NCBI GenBank assembly: GCA_012861695.1
Contig: JAAOOA010000086.1
Span: forward strand, 24,290,403-24,354,402
Origin: Trematomus loennbergii
Lineage: Eukaryota; Chordata; Actinopteri; Perciformes; Nototheniidae
Direction of reading: 5' to 3'
Length of the DNA: 64,000 nt
Numbering within the stretch: position 1 is the first letter of the stretch; each line of letters starts with the position of its first letter. Positions 47,569 to 57,802 of the stretch are shown here, piece after piece. The notes under the pieces were generated by a model. It saw only the letters and a list, made by a program, of their open reading frames with translations. It was not told where the DNA came from and searched no databases. The translations under genes and the position numbers were made by a program.

Positions 47569-48001
47569 TGTTACGAACTCAGACACTTAGGATGTAGGAC
47601 CCAATTGCACGACCCGGGAGACAGAGGTAAAGTACTTGTAAGATACTTTATTTTCCAAATACAGCAATGAACAACAAAAAAGGTAACTATCAAATCTCTA
47701 ACCGAGATGACAAAAATAGAGGAACAAAATGAAAGCGCTCACGTAGTGAGGAATCAAACTTTACAAGAGCACAAAGAGCATAGACCTGACCATAGCAAGA
47801 GACAATACGAACTGACAAAGAACACTTGGGAGACAGGGGAATATAAGCACAGGGTAACTAGACACAGGTGGGACCAATCAGGGGCGGGGCTGACATTGAT
47901 GAGCACAGGAGACACAGGTGAAAATAATCAGGAAGCCTGGAATGAGAGAAAGCAAACGTAAATAACATGCATCTCTCTAGCATTTCTGTCGGTGCACAAC
48001 A
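47569..48001 (-). repeat. LTR (5' LTR of the gypsy element)
   Basis: 433 bp, TG...CA, nearly identical to 42730-43161. On the coding strand it begins TGTTGTGCACC and ends GAGTTCGTAACA. Confidence 0.96.
47807..47848 (-). promoter_or_regulatory. LTR promoter and predicted R start
   Basis: On the coding strand, TTATATT (near 47845-47840) is followed about 28-30 nt later by TTTGTCAGTTCG, which has an initiator-like TCAGT. The RNA start is placed at about 47816 from this spacing and from the match to the primer-binding site. Confidence 0.6.
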
Positions 48002-48006
48002 GCAGA
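48002..48006. other. target-site duplication GCAGA, right
   Basis: Identical to 42725-42729. Confidence 0.95.
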
Positions 48007-48164
48007 AAGAGCATGAGCAGCATATAAGCATGTACCACATGGCAGCACAATGTAGCAGCTATGGTATATAAAGGGCAAGATAAGATAAAGTGCTACATAA
48101 AGTGCAAGAAGAGATGCCCCTGTATAAAAGTGCATTTAGCGGTGATTGCACGTCTGCTTGTGTC

Positions 48165-49655
48165 TCAACCATTCTTTAAGTTGTCCTTTAAAACTATTGA
48201 GAGTGGTACAATCCCGTATCTCAGTTGGGAGGCTGTTCCACAATGAGCTGCCTTTAATGGAGAGTACATTTGTCCAAAAGTGGTCCGTCTGCGGTGGACT
48301 TCACAGTCTCCTCTGGTTTCTGACCTAGTGCAGCGTCCAGTGTGTTTTTTGTGGATGAATTCCCCTAAGGGAGGGGGGGCCAGTCCATGTAAACATTTAT
48401 GAAAAAACACATACTTTTAAAAGACTTAAAATTGTCAAAACTCAAGAAATTGTGTTTCTCAAGGATGGTACAGTGGTGGTATGAATTAGGCTTTCTGTCA
48501 ACACCTTGATAGCTCTCTTGTACAGCTGTTCTATTGGTTTCAGGTTTGTGGCACAAGCAAACGACCAGTTTGTAAAACAGTATTCAATGCGGGATAGAAT
48601 CATACAGTGGAGGTATGACAGTGCAGCATTGACAGTTAAGAAAGGTCTAATTTGTTAAAATGTTGCAAGTTGAATTTAATGGTATTGGATACTTCTTAAT
48701 ATGTTTCTTAAAAGTCAAGTTCGAGTCCATTATGACTCCAAGATACTTGAAGTGGGGACTAGTTCTAATTCTGCTCCTTCGATTTTGACTGGTCGTTTAC
48801 TGAACATCATGCATACTGTTTTGTTTATGTTTAACTGAAAGCAAATGTTGTTCAGCCAGTGTTGAACCTTGTCCAAAGCATTTGAGAGACAGGATGATAT
48901 AATTTCAGTGTTTTTCCCATGTAAAAAGATGACCGCATCATCGGCATACATTTGCACATTCAACTCAGGACATACATTGGGCAAGTAATTAATGTACAGA
49001 GAAAACAGTTATGGTCCAAGAATGGAACTTGTGGAACCCCAACAGGGTTGACAAGGTAGGGGGATTTGGCTCCGTTGACCAAAACACACTGTTTTCTGTT
49101 CGATAAGTAAGACTTAACCCACTGTATTGAATCTGCCGAAAAATTGAAATACGTCAGCTTTGTAAGGAGCACTTGGTGGTCAACATTGTCAAAAGCCTTC
49201 CTGAGATCAAGGAAGACAGCACCTGGACTCGTGTCCAACATACATTTAACCTTTCCACAAAGACACAGTTAGCTGTCTCAGTGGAGTGGGGCACAGAAAC
49301 CAAACTGCATTGGGTGGAGTGGAGCGAAACCTTTGTCTAAATGTTTGGTGATTAGTTTTGACACCCATTTCTCAGCTACCTTAGAGACACAGGGGAGGAT
49401 GCTGATTGGTCTATAATTGGACATCATTGCCTTATCCCCAGATTTAAAGATCGGTGTCACCGTGGCCACCTTCCAGGATGATGGAACTTCCCTCGTGCTG
49501 ATAGATTGATTTACTAACATAGTAATTGGTTTATTAGACAGTCGATATGTGTTTTTATAAAGTTGGTTTCTAAATCATCTGCATCCCTAGCCTGAGAACC
49601 TCTAAATCCTAAGATTATATGTTTTACCTCCACCTCTGTGACTTTTCCATCCCTG
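48165..49655 (-). pseudogene. LINE ORF2 fragment: reverse transcriptase and C-terminus
   Basis: Minus-strand pieces in order: a block with PSSWKVATVTPIFKSGD and YRPISILP (RT fingers), AVFLDLRKAFDNVDH (motif A), a GVPQ block with its usual following glycine-rich motif disrupted by a frameshift, MYADDAVIF (motif C, catalytic YADD) and a C-terminal region (FIHKKHTGRCTRS). These match the CR1/L2/Rex1 group of non-LTR RTs. Stops and frameshifts split it into at least five frames, so it is dead. Its start is interrupted by the hairpin MITE. Confidence 0.85.
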
Positions 49656-50195
49656 CTAGAGAGCAGGGACTTTCGTGGGAGAAAAAGGTTCCTATTTCTG
49701 ATTGGCTGGGCGGATTGCAAACCACGCCCCGTAAAACTCCCAAAAGGTTTTGTGAAGCCGCCATTTTATTGTCCTCGCATTAGCATTAATAGCATTAGCA
49801 TTAGCCCAGCGCGCAAACGCAGAGAGACTAACTTATGGCAACACAAAATAAAACATGGGAGCGGTGGAGATGAGGAGGTGTCGGCGTTCTGGCGATTTAC
49901 TCGGAAGGCTTCAGTAGACGCTGCTGGAAGTCCCAGCAGCTTCTACTGAAGCCAGTCCCCAACTCCGGGGACTTCGGGTGGCAGTATACGCTGTGAAGTT
50001 GTTTGCGGCCTGCCAGTAAACCCAAAGCAGAAGAAGAAGAAGTGACGTCAGCAGCTTCATTTGCCTAATCCTCCCCCAGAGACTTATTCCGGTGTGAACG
50101 CGATCTGTACTTAGTTCAAGAGAACTAAATAGTTCTCATGAACTAAGTTCTGATGAACCTTTGTGGGAAAAGTACTGCGGTGTGAATGCGCCTAT
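49652..50195 (-). mobile_element. hairpin MITE family E, copy 2, inserted in the LINE
   Basis: Matches 27777-28352 in inverse orientation: 'ctgattggctgggcgg', 'ggcttcagtag', 'cttctactgaagccagtccc', 'tttgcggcctgccagtaaac', 'gtgtgaacgcgatctg' and the end 'gtgtgaatgcgcctatt'. LINE coding sequence resumes on both sides. The left end, near 49652, is truncated. Confidence 0.8.
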
Positions 50196-50637
50196 TTAGA
50201 GAGTTGGCCAACACTGCAGGGTCTTTTATCAGGGCATCATTGATTTTTAATTCTAGTACATTATTTTCCTGTTTATTTAAGATTTGCCAAACTTTTTTAC
50301 CGTTACCTTTCGCACCTTCAATTATATTGATGAAAACGTTTGCTTTGGCCTGTCTTATTGTTTGTGTTACCTTGTTGCGAACATGAGTGAATTTCTGTCT
50401 GTCAGTGGATAGTCCGGATTTCAAGCTCTGCTTTAATAGTTGGTCTCTAGATTTTATTAAATTCCTGCACTGTAGATTCAGCCAGGGAAGATGATGTTCC
50501 TTCCTGTCCCTAAGGCACCCTCTCCTTGAGAAGGAAGACATTGTATCATTAATTTGAGATATAAACAGATCACTGTTTTCACCAATATCTTCAGAGGACA
50601 GAGTGTCCCCCCAATTAATCATTTTCACTGCATCCAC
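50196..50637 (-). pseudogene. LINE ORF2 fragment upstream of RT
   Basis: About 147 residues in one open frame, including ISQINDTMSSFS, PWLNLQCRNLIKSRDQL and KVWQILNKQ, the linker between endonuclease and RT in CR1/L2-type ORF2. It breaks at the MITE insertion. Upstream, the endonuclease is missing. Confidence 0.75.
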
Positions 50638-50648
50638 AAAATGTTGTA

Positions 50649-51000
50649 GCCGTCAGCGCGAGACCACAGAGACCCGTTGGCAGAGCTGGCTGTTCCGCTA
50701 GCTGAAGTCAGCCGGCGACGCGCAAATCTCCGCTGCTAGGCCGCCAGGCCTCGGCGCGGACCTGCAGCTCTCCGGTGGTGTGGGAGCTATCCGGCCTCTT
50801 CAGGAGTTAGATAGTTGTGTGGGATCTCTGCTACTCGGCTACCAGGCCTCGGTGTGGACCAGCAGTCCTCCGACGGTGTAGTCCTGCTGCTAGGTCGGCA
50901 GCCGTCAGCGCGAGACCGCAGAGACCCGCTGGTGGTGCTAGCTGTCCAGCTAGCCAGCCTCTTTGGAAACCGGCCGGCGGTGTGTGGAGCTCGGCGGCCG
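50649..51000. repeat. GC-rich tandem repeats in LINE 5' region
   Basis: GCCGTCAGCGCGAGACC at 50649 recurs at 50901 (252 bp apart), and 'accaggcctcgg.g.ggacc' at about 50745 and 50842 (about 97 bp apart). Units contain repeated 'gctagc', 'gccgg' and 'cggtgtg' words. The multiple open frames here are GC-driven. Confidence 0.7.
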
Positions 51001-51034
51001 GGCCGCCAGCTGTCAGGTCGATGGAAGCGACGCT

Positions 51035-51088
51035 GGGACCCGGACACGGGTGGATATCTCCCGAGAGCAAGAGACATAGTAGAGCCAA
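51035..51088 (-). other. degenerate 2A-like motif of LINE ORF2
   Basis: A minus frame from the ATG at 51088 reads MALLCLLLSGDIHPCPGP. Several CR1/L2/Rex1-group LINEs carry LLLSGD-x-x-x-NPGP here, a 2A-like ribosome-skipping signal. In this copy the Asn is Cys (CPGP), which should abolish skipping. Confidence 0.6.
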
Positions 51089-51925
51089 TAGCCCAATATT
51101 CTTTGTTTATTTATTTATTTGTGTTGGAGAGAGTCTGCCAGGAGTGCCAGATGAATGTACTTGCCGACCATGGCCGAAGTGCTTGATATTCAGCCATGTT
51201 GCTGGTGCAAATAATGATGTATCCCCCGCGTGTTGTTTTAGCAAGGGGGCAAGATGAGTGGTGTAGCCAAACAGAGGCCCGAGATTCAGAGCAACCATGC
51301 ACAGATAGATCGCTGCCACTGCGCCCGAAATGCCCGCCGCCATCTTGTCACGTCACGCAACCCAGTCTCACGGCATTTCGTGTTATAGTCACGAAATTAA
51401 TCTATTGATTCGTGTTCACCAACACGATTTCGCCATTTTTTTCGTGTCACACAGAACGATTTTAAAAGCAATGTAAATAATAACAAATTAGAAGGAAAAA
51501 GACATTTTAAAAAATACAGATTTAAGTATTCTGACACAGAACGATTTTAGAAGCAATGTATTTATATTGGTAGTATGTTTCGTGCCTGCACCAAATAATA
51601 ACAAATTAGAAGGAAAAAAAGATGACATAAAATACAGATTTCAGTATTCTGAGGCTCTGAGCCCCATTTCTTTTCCTCACTGACGGCAAAAAAACTCAGA
51701 CATTATACAATTTAAAATAAAAGGGATAGGGTTAGGCTTAGATAAGTAAGATATTGAGTAAGAACATGTTTTTATGAACCACACAGCTTCTGGTCTTCCA
51801 AGACCCGACCGGACAAAAAAGACGTGTTGCAGGCACGAAACATACTACCAATAGAAATACATGCATTTAAAATCGTGTTGGTGAACACGAATCAATAGAT
51901 TAAAAGTCATTTATATGTGTGGGGG

Positions 51926-53678
51926 TGTTACGTGCCAGGCAGGCTGTACTTGTGTGGTTCTCCTTCCCTCCTGCTTTTCTCTCTTCTCCCTGGCTGCGTT
52001 TCACTTCTCTTATTTTTCATTTCCTCGCTCCTCGGTCTCGGTCTCACCGGAAGTTGATTTGTCTGCGCCATTTTGAGTAACGTCCCAATGGCCTTATTTT
52101 TGCCGGAGGACCGAGGATCGAGGAGCGAGGAGCGACAATGGAGGAGCTATAATCGAGGAACCACCAGACCATCCTTCGATGAAATCCTCAGAGACTCGCC
52201 CCGCCCCCTTACTGTGTATCGCTCACTGATTGGACGGTGCAGCGCATGCACTGATCTGATGCTTCTTGACAGGAGAGCAGAGTTTCCCAGCGGAGTGAAG
52301 AAAACACATGAAACTCACGGGACTCACTCCTCAGTTTATACTGTGTTTTGTTTAAATTAATGCATCATTTAGTTACAAATATGTGATATATCTGAACAAC
52401 AAAGTGGACAAAAATCATTTCATTCATTTATTGGAAACATTTTCGTGATCGCTTTTTTCGTTTTACATTTTCATTTATTGTCATTTCCATTCAGTCAGTC
52501 ATTAAGTGCTATTTAACATGTTCATTTGCTACATATCCACACAAAGTGTGCAATCCAGTTAATGTTAATCTAACTGGGTTTTGATAGATAACATATCTCT
52601 TTTTCTTCTCACAATTATTTTATTTATATTGTGCACTGTAATCAATATTAACCAAACTAATAGTTCGTTTATACATTTTAAGAATGGCGTTTATGTTTTT
52701 TGTGAATTAGTTCTTATTTTATTTTATTTATTTGGGTCTACAACAGATGATACACATGTTTGTGTCAGTAAATGTGTACTAACAGAGGCGGGGGTGTCTG
52801 TGAAAATAACGGGGACAGAACTGGCTGCTGTCAGACAATCAGCTGTGCAGCGTCATCACAAACGGACGTCGCTTCACGTGACGCTCCGGAGAAAAGGACG
52901 TCCCATTGCCCTTAAAACTCATTTCCCTGCTTCTCGTGGTTTCCTTGCGTCTCTCCATGCTTCCCTGGTGGGAGGGACTAGTCACAGGGAAACGACGCAA
53001 GTGGGGACGCAAGGAATCCATTTAACCGAAGTGAAACGCAGCCCCTGTCTTCTGCACAGCTAATCAGCAGCTGATCAGGACCTGCCTGTGCACCAGAGTC
53101 TGATGGCTGATTGGATCCTCTCACCCTAAGCTGGCCTATCAGCAGCCAGGGCCGACCATAAAGGAGGCACCCAGGAAGTCTTCTCTCTCTCACTCTGGGT
53201 AGATTGCTGATGGAGGAGCCTGCAATTGACTGCCTTGCAACGACAATATTTCTCTTTGTTTTGTATGACCTATGTTGAAAGTGTGTGTGTTGAGAGGTGG
53301 AGGAGTTAGGTAAGTCTGGGGTACCCTGTACACTTCTCATCACGTAGGTAACTAATGTTAAGACACACTAGGTTAGCGGATTGTTGTCACCCCTGTATTC
53401 TGTTTTGTCCAATTCTGAGTAGTTTAGTTAGTGAGGGTTTTTGTTTGAGTTTGGTTTCAAAGGATAGACGTAGAGATAGGCCTGGTTTTGTTATGCTTGT
53501 TTCTTTTGTTTGGCACAATCCTTCGACTCCTCCTCCTCCTCACACACAGAGTATTTTCTGTTCAGTTTTCTAGGTTGACAAAAATAAACCTTTTGTCAAA
53601 CCTTTACGCTGACTCTCATATTATTGGTTGTTGTGTGTTAATGTCTCCAGGTCCCTAGACCTTAGTGGGGACGTAACA
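51926..53678 (+). mobile_element. LTR-like insertion, itself interrupted
   Basis: Begins TGTTACGTGCC and ends GGGGACGTAACA, the TG...CA form of a gypsy-type solo LTR. It has CCATAAAGG (about 53155) as a TATA-like box and AATAAA (53581-53586) as a poly(A) signal, in proper order on +. It interrupts the right arm of element I. No matching 5-bp duplication is visible (GGGGG before, CAAAA after), so the class is tentative. About 1.05 kb of it is a further insertion (51992-53043). Confidence 0.5.
51992..53043. mobile_element. TIR element H, nested
   Basis: GGCTGCGTTTCACTTC (51992-52007) is matched exactly in inverse by GAAGTGAAACGCAGCC (53028-53043). Subterminal 'tcctcgctcctcgg' and 'gaggagcgaggagcgac' words also pair. 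It has no recognisable transposase; the 160-codon + frame at 52581-53063 shows no domain. Target duplication unclear. Confidence 0.65.
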
Positions 53679-53978
53679 CAAAATGCCGTGAGACTGGGTT
53701 GCGTCACGTCAGCACACACTCTCAAAGAAGGATGTAAAGGATGTGTGTGAACCTCCAGCTCCACTTTGTGTTTATCGTGTGTGCATGTTTGTTATCTTCA
53801 TATATGTCAAACAGGGAGATTTACGCCGGAGGAGAGTCTGGTTTGCAGCACAACAGATGTTTTTTCTCATGCCAATATCAACAATATGACAGAGAGCTGC
53901 AGAGCGTTGCTGAGTCAGAGGGGATTCCTCTCTGCAGGACGAGGACCTGAGCACCATGCAGGCCCTGTCATCCAGGCA

Positions 53979-54514
53979 TTTAAACAGGACATATTCTGCT
54001 GATGTTCAGGTGTATATCAGAATGTAGTGTCTCTACTTTAAAGAGTCCTCTCCTGCTGATGTTCAGGTTCATATCAGTATGTAGTGTCTCTCCTGTGACA
54101 TGTCTCCATGCTCTAATGTTCAAAAAGCTCTTTATTTTTCTCATACTGCCTGTGCTGCAGCACCTCTTTTCACCCTCTGTCTGAAACCAGAGCCCAGTCT
54201 GCTCTGATTGGTTAGCTGGCCGTCTCCGTTGTGATTGGTCAACCACTTAGAGATGTCCCGCCCCTTAGCCTATCACGTACAATGTGTTGGAGCGCTAGCC
54301 AATAGGAGTGCGAGTGTTAGTGATGTCACTATGTTCCGGAAGTAAACAAGGGAGTCCAATGGAAGCGATTCAGGCAGGGGGGGGGAGTGTATGGGAGACA
54401 AACTCTGGCTATTCTGGGATTTTAGCCTTTGCAGACCATTTACATGCATACAAACCTATAGAACACAGTACAGGAAAGGGAGAACGCCTAAAAGCAGTAT
54501 AGGGCCTCTTTAAA
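53979..54514 (+). mobile_element. TTAA MITE family C, fullest copy
   Basis: TTAA at 53980-53983 and 54510-54513, ends TTTAAACAGGACATATTCTGC and GCAGTATAGGGCCTCTTTAAA. 'ctgatgttcaggt.tatatc' is repeated twice near the left end, about 60 bp apart. The body matches the three other copies. Confidence 0.85.
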
Positions 54515-55948
54515 AAAACTGAAAGCTGCTCTGCAAAGTGAACGAAAGTTGAACAAAAAAGACTGGGTTGGACCAATACTCATCTTTTTCATAACGGAAT
54601 ATCAGAGGATTTTTGGATAATATAAAGCTAAAAGTAAATTTACACATTCAAATGTCTCAAAGTGTGATTCATTTGGTCTCACATTATGGCGTCTTATTCT
54701 CTTTGAGTATGAGTCAGTGTTGTGGTTGTCTGCCAAAGCGTTCTATAAATTGACTTTTTATATGGCAAAAGTTTTTAAGTTAATATTCTCAGGTCTTGCT
54801 AAGTTTCCCCTAATTTAACTCACTTATATTTGACCAGGATCAAGGAGTTGAGCTATCAGCTGTCTGGATCTTTAGTTATCATAATAAACAGCTGAGCAAA
54901 CTTTAGCGGCAGCCAAACGCCATCTGACAGACAGACTTTGCATCTGAAACTTCAGTTTTTATTGTCTGTTTGTTTTGGAGAAAGGGGTTCCTCTGTGATT
55001 TCTGCTCCTGGTGAAAACATCCAAAATGTCTGGATCTTAGGTTATCAAAGAAACAAGCAGAGGAAAACATTAGATCAAACTCGGACCTCTGTTGTCCGTG
55101 GAGAAGCATTGAAATTCTTACTACTTATATACTTTTCCAGTATTTATCGGTTTTAAAAAGCGGTTTTGTTTGTTTTGGAGACTAGAAGCCCTTTGCCGAT
55201 AACTCTGCTCTCCCCTGAACGACAAAACGACAAAAAAATGATGGCAATAAACGTCACCAAAGTCTGACCTTTGTTATTACTCTTTTGAGGAATTTGCAGT
55301 ATATAACAGGGCGTATATATGGGTTAAAATCATATTTCTGGTAGTAAAATATGTGATATACTGTATGTATTGTTATATTCTTTAATAATTGTTCTAATAA
55401 AAAACACATTTTGTGTTCAATCAAAATAGTTTGTGATCTGTTTCCGTAGAAAAAACAATTGATAAACAGTTTAATTATTTCAACGCTTAGAAAATTTTGA
55501 ACTTTGTTCCACCCAATTGAGTTTGCAGGCCAGATAATGTTATGTAACTAAGACGAACGGACCAGTGAAGCAGAGTAATCCTTTAAAATGACAAATCTCA
55601 TGTTCTGGTTCTGACTAATTATTACACGATGAGCTCGGACGATCGTTGGGTTGATTCCCTCGATTTGATGTCTTCAAAGAGAACCTGTGTGAGTGAACAC
55701 ACATGCTCGAGTTGAACCTCCTTTGAACTGACAACAGAAAATATACCGACTGTAAACTTCTCTGAACATAAAAAGATGTTTCATTCTCATTCTGGCAAAG
55801 GAATAAACACTTTTCATATCTAAACTCTGGCTAGCACCTCCATGAAGCTGCCTATAATATCAGTCAGTTTGTCAGTCATGTCGAGGCAAACCACGGATAA
55901 AAAAAAAAACACGTGTCCTCCTTTTGCCCTCCAGAGAAACAAATATAT
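54515..55948. other. intergenic with a weak duplication
   Basis: 'ttgtctgtttgttttggagaaaggggttcctctgtgatttctgctc' (in pieces, about 54962) resembles 'tttgtttgttttggagactagaagccctttgccgataactctgctc' (about 55165), suggesting an old duplication. No gene recognised. Confidence 0.35.
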
Positions 55949-56060
55949 CAGGGGTGTCAAACTCATTTTAGTTCATGGGCCACATACAGTAATATCTGAT
56001 CTCAAGTTTGCCTGACCAGTCAAATCGTAGCATAATAACCTTTAAATACTACTGCAAATT
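55949..56060 (+). mobile_element. hAT-type end relic
   Basis: CAGGGGTGTCAAACTCATTT and then 'gggccacatacag' and 'gatctcaagt' match the left end of a widespread teleost hAT element. The right end is missing. Confidence 0.6.
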
Positions 56061-56363
56061 GTTTCCTTTGGTCAATTGTGTACTGTTCTCCACTGCATTT
56101 ATTTAATACTTTTAGTTACTTTACATTTGATTAATGATGTGAAATATTATCAAGTGTTAAATCAGACTTTAGTTCCACCTGGAGTAAATTCACAAGCTAC
56201 CCTGCAGTATACAAAGTCATTCAAACTAGCTGCACCTTTACCAGCTTTGATAACACTTCAATGTTCAATCATTATAAAACACATCATATATATTATTCTG
56301 AAATGAACCAAACTGCACAAAGACTGCTTTTACTTTTACTACATCCAGCATATTTCTGATCCT

Positions 56364-56553
56364 TACGAGTCAAAAGTTTGGACACACCTTCTCATTCAAT
56401 GGTTTTTGTTTATTTAAATGTTGTTCTACTTTTTAGATTAATACTGAAGACATAAAAACTATGAAAGAACACATATGGAATTATCTAGTTAACAAAAAAG
56501 TGTTAAAAAACTTCAAATTAGAAGGTGTGTCCAAACTCTTGACTGGTAGTGTA
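56364..56553 (+). mobile_element. Tc1/mariner-type MITE
   Basis: GTTTGGACACACCTTCT at 56376-56392 pairs with AGAAGGTGTGTCCAAAC at 56520-56536 as near-perfect inverted repeats, and the right side continues GACTGGTAGTGTA to a TA. The left outer end is eroded. About 190 bp, non-coding. Confidence 0.8.
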
Positions 56554-56564
56554 TTTGTAAGTTT

Positions 56565-56672
56565 ACTTAAATAACATTTTGATTGCAGGACTTTAACTTG
56601 TAACAGAGTATTCCTACACTCTGGTGCCTTTACTTAAGTACAAGATCTGAGTACTTCTCCCACCTCTTCCCC
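56565..56672. repeat. 'AGTACT' MITE-like repeat, family K, fragment
   Basis: 'gtttacttaaataac', 'ttacttaagtacaagatctg' and 'gagtacttctcccacctc' match the family at 17345-17510. Confidence 0.5.
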
Positions 56673-56697
56673 TGATCTAGATCATACAGTACTCTTA

Positions 56698-57473
56698 TGG
56701 CGCTTTTCCACTGCAGGACCTAGCACGGCTTAGTACGGTATGGTTAGGCCTTGGTAGGCCAGGCTCACTCTATGCTGCGTTTCCATTACAGTTTAGTTAC
56801 TGGGGTAGTAACTCTAGTAACGCAGTGTAGGCAGGGCGATCGGCTGTTCGGCGGGCAGAGCGACGCTGCATAAAACTGCTGTGACGTCATCTTCAATGCG
56901 AACCACAAAACCAAAAACATCAGCCGTTAGCTGTTAGCAACTCAGAGCTCACAGCTCCTCATATTTGTTCAGAAACTAGACAAAAGTTAAACAAGTACAA
57001 ACCACAGACTGTCTGTGTCATGGCGAATACAGTCGCTGGTTTATTATGTCTGTAGGCCGTTGTGAGTGTAGACGGAGCATATACAACGTTAGCTTAGCCT
57101 GATCGATCCGATCTCCATTCAGAAAAACACGCATTTTAAAAGGTTTTTCGCCTGCCGTCTTGTCTGCAGACCGGTATCAGTATGTTGTTACTTCGTCATA
57201 ATTTTGAAACGTGTATTACAATTAAATCACGGTAAAATATGTTCATTTTGTTGTAGTTGTAGCCCCTTGCCAGCGATTCTCTCTGACCAATCAGCAGTTG
57301 AGAGTGTTTACCTCACTAGTTTAGCATATTCAGCCCGGTTGTTGGCCTGGTAAGAACCTCGATTTTGGAGGGCCAGAAAAAAGGGGAAAAAGTAGCCCTG
57401 AGCCGGAACTACCCCTTGTGGAAAAGCAAAAAAAAGCTTAAACCGTGCTACGTGCTGCGGTGGAAAAGTGCCA
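56698..57473. mobile_element. PIF/Harbinger-like MITE
   Basis: Termini TGGCGCTTTTCCACTGCAG and, inverted, TGGCACTTTTCCACCGCAG, followed on both sides by a matching GCACGG block. Flanked by TTA (56695-56697 and 57474-57476). A 3-bp TTA/TAA duplication is typical of PIF/Harbinger. 776 bp, no transposase. Confidence 0.85.
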
Positions 57474-57477
57474 TTAG

Positions 57478-57680
57478 TGGACCATGTACATTAGAGGGTA
57501 CTATAACGGTAAAAACAAGACCTGGGAGCAGATCACAGCTCTTGGGTTTCCACCAGAGAGGTTTCGTCCTGAGTTTCAGTTCCCAGGCTTCTCCTTTGTT
57601 CGAGCAGGGAGAGTGCCACCGGGAAACAAGCTCCTTTATGGCCCTGTGGCGCACCGGACACCAAGAAAACGCAACCCCAG
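57478..57680 (+). CDS. unidentified open frame, possible exon
   Basis: The frame opens right after the MITE and its target site. From the ATG at 57484 it reads MYIRGYYNGKNKTWEQITAL, then G-F-P-P-E-R-F-R-P, FPGFSFVRAGRVPPGNKLLY and a basic stretch TPRKRNPR, where a donor-like AG|GTACAG occurs at about 57680. Beyond this the frame continues to 57789 with low-quality sequence. The composition looks protein-like (aromatic and proline pattern), but I recognise no family. The MITE may have separated it from upstream sequence. It could be a captured or decayed exon, or chance. Confidence 0.3.
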
Positions 57681-57802
57681 GTACAGTTACAAAACAAGGT
57701 GTACAAGATGTAGCAGCACACCTGAGTCCGAAGCTGAGTCTCAGGGAGGAGGCTCTCTTCAGGCCGGGACAGGCTGGATTTGTTTGTGAATGGGCCATTT
57801 AG

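Larger units (their letters stand above)
42730..48001 (-). mobile_element. Ty3/gypsy LTR retrotransposon, Tf1/sushi-like chromovirus
   Basis: A complete-length 5.27-kb element. Its two LTRs begin and end TG...CA, differ by about two events over about 432 bp by eye, and are flanked by a perfect 5-bp duplication GCAGA. The coding strand is minus: gag (47552-46473), a GGGAAAA slip site, and pol (to 43327) in the order PR-RT-RNaseH-IN-GPY/F, the Ty3/gypsy order. The protease DSGA, RT YLDD, integrase HHCC/DDE and a zinc knuckle are intact. The -1 slip site and apparent self-priming place it in the Tf1/sushi group. The C-terminal chromodomain is out of frame, so this copy may be partly defective. 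It has no envelope gene. Confidence 0.95.
42531..51340 (-). mobile_element. L2/Rex1/CR1-like LINE relic, twice interrupted
   Basis: On the minus strand, in order: a GC-rich 5' part with a 2A-like motif (51035-51088), a pre-RT region (50637-50196), RT (49655-48730), a C-terminal domain (48556-48165) and a 3' UTR ending 'caaataaacgattaaatg' then ATGAA-type repeats at 42531. A gypsy element (42730-48001) sits in the 3' UTR and a hairpin MITE (49652-50195) splits the pre-RT part. Without insertions about 3.0 kb remain, and no endonuclease domain is present between the 2A-like motif and the RT. The element is broken by stops and frameshifts. Confidence 0.8.
51351..53708. mobile_element. foldback/TIR element I, interrupted by an LTR-like element
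   Basis: GTCACGCAACCCAGTCTCAC near 51353 is matched in inverse by GTGAGACTGGGTTGCGTCAC at 53687-53706. Inside, 'taatctattgattcg' plus 'tgttcaccaacacgat' (51398-51428) is matched in inverse at 51872-51903, and 'attggtagtatgtttcgtgc' (about 51567) in inverse at about 51830-51852. The element is therefore largely palindromic, and its right arm is split by a 1.75-kb insertion at 51926-53678. Superfamily unknown. Confidence 0.75.

Noticed and set aside
52581..53063. 160-codon + frame as a host gene or transposase
   Set aside because: No recognisable domain, and it crosses the right terminus of TIR element H into the LTR-like sequence.
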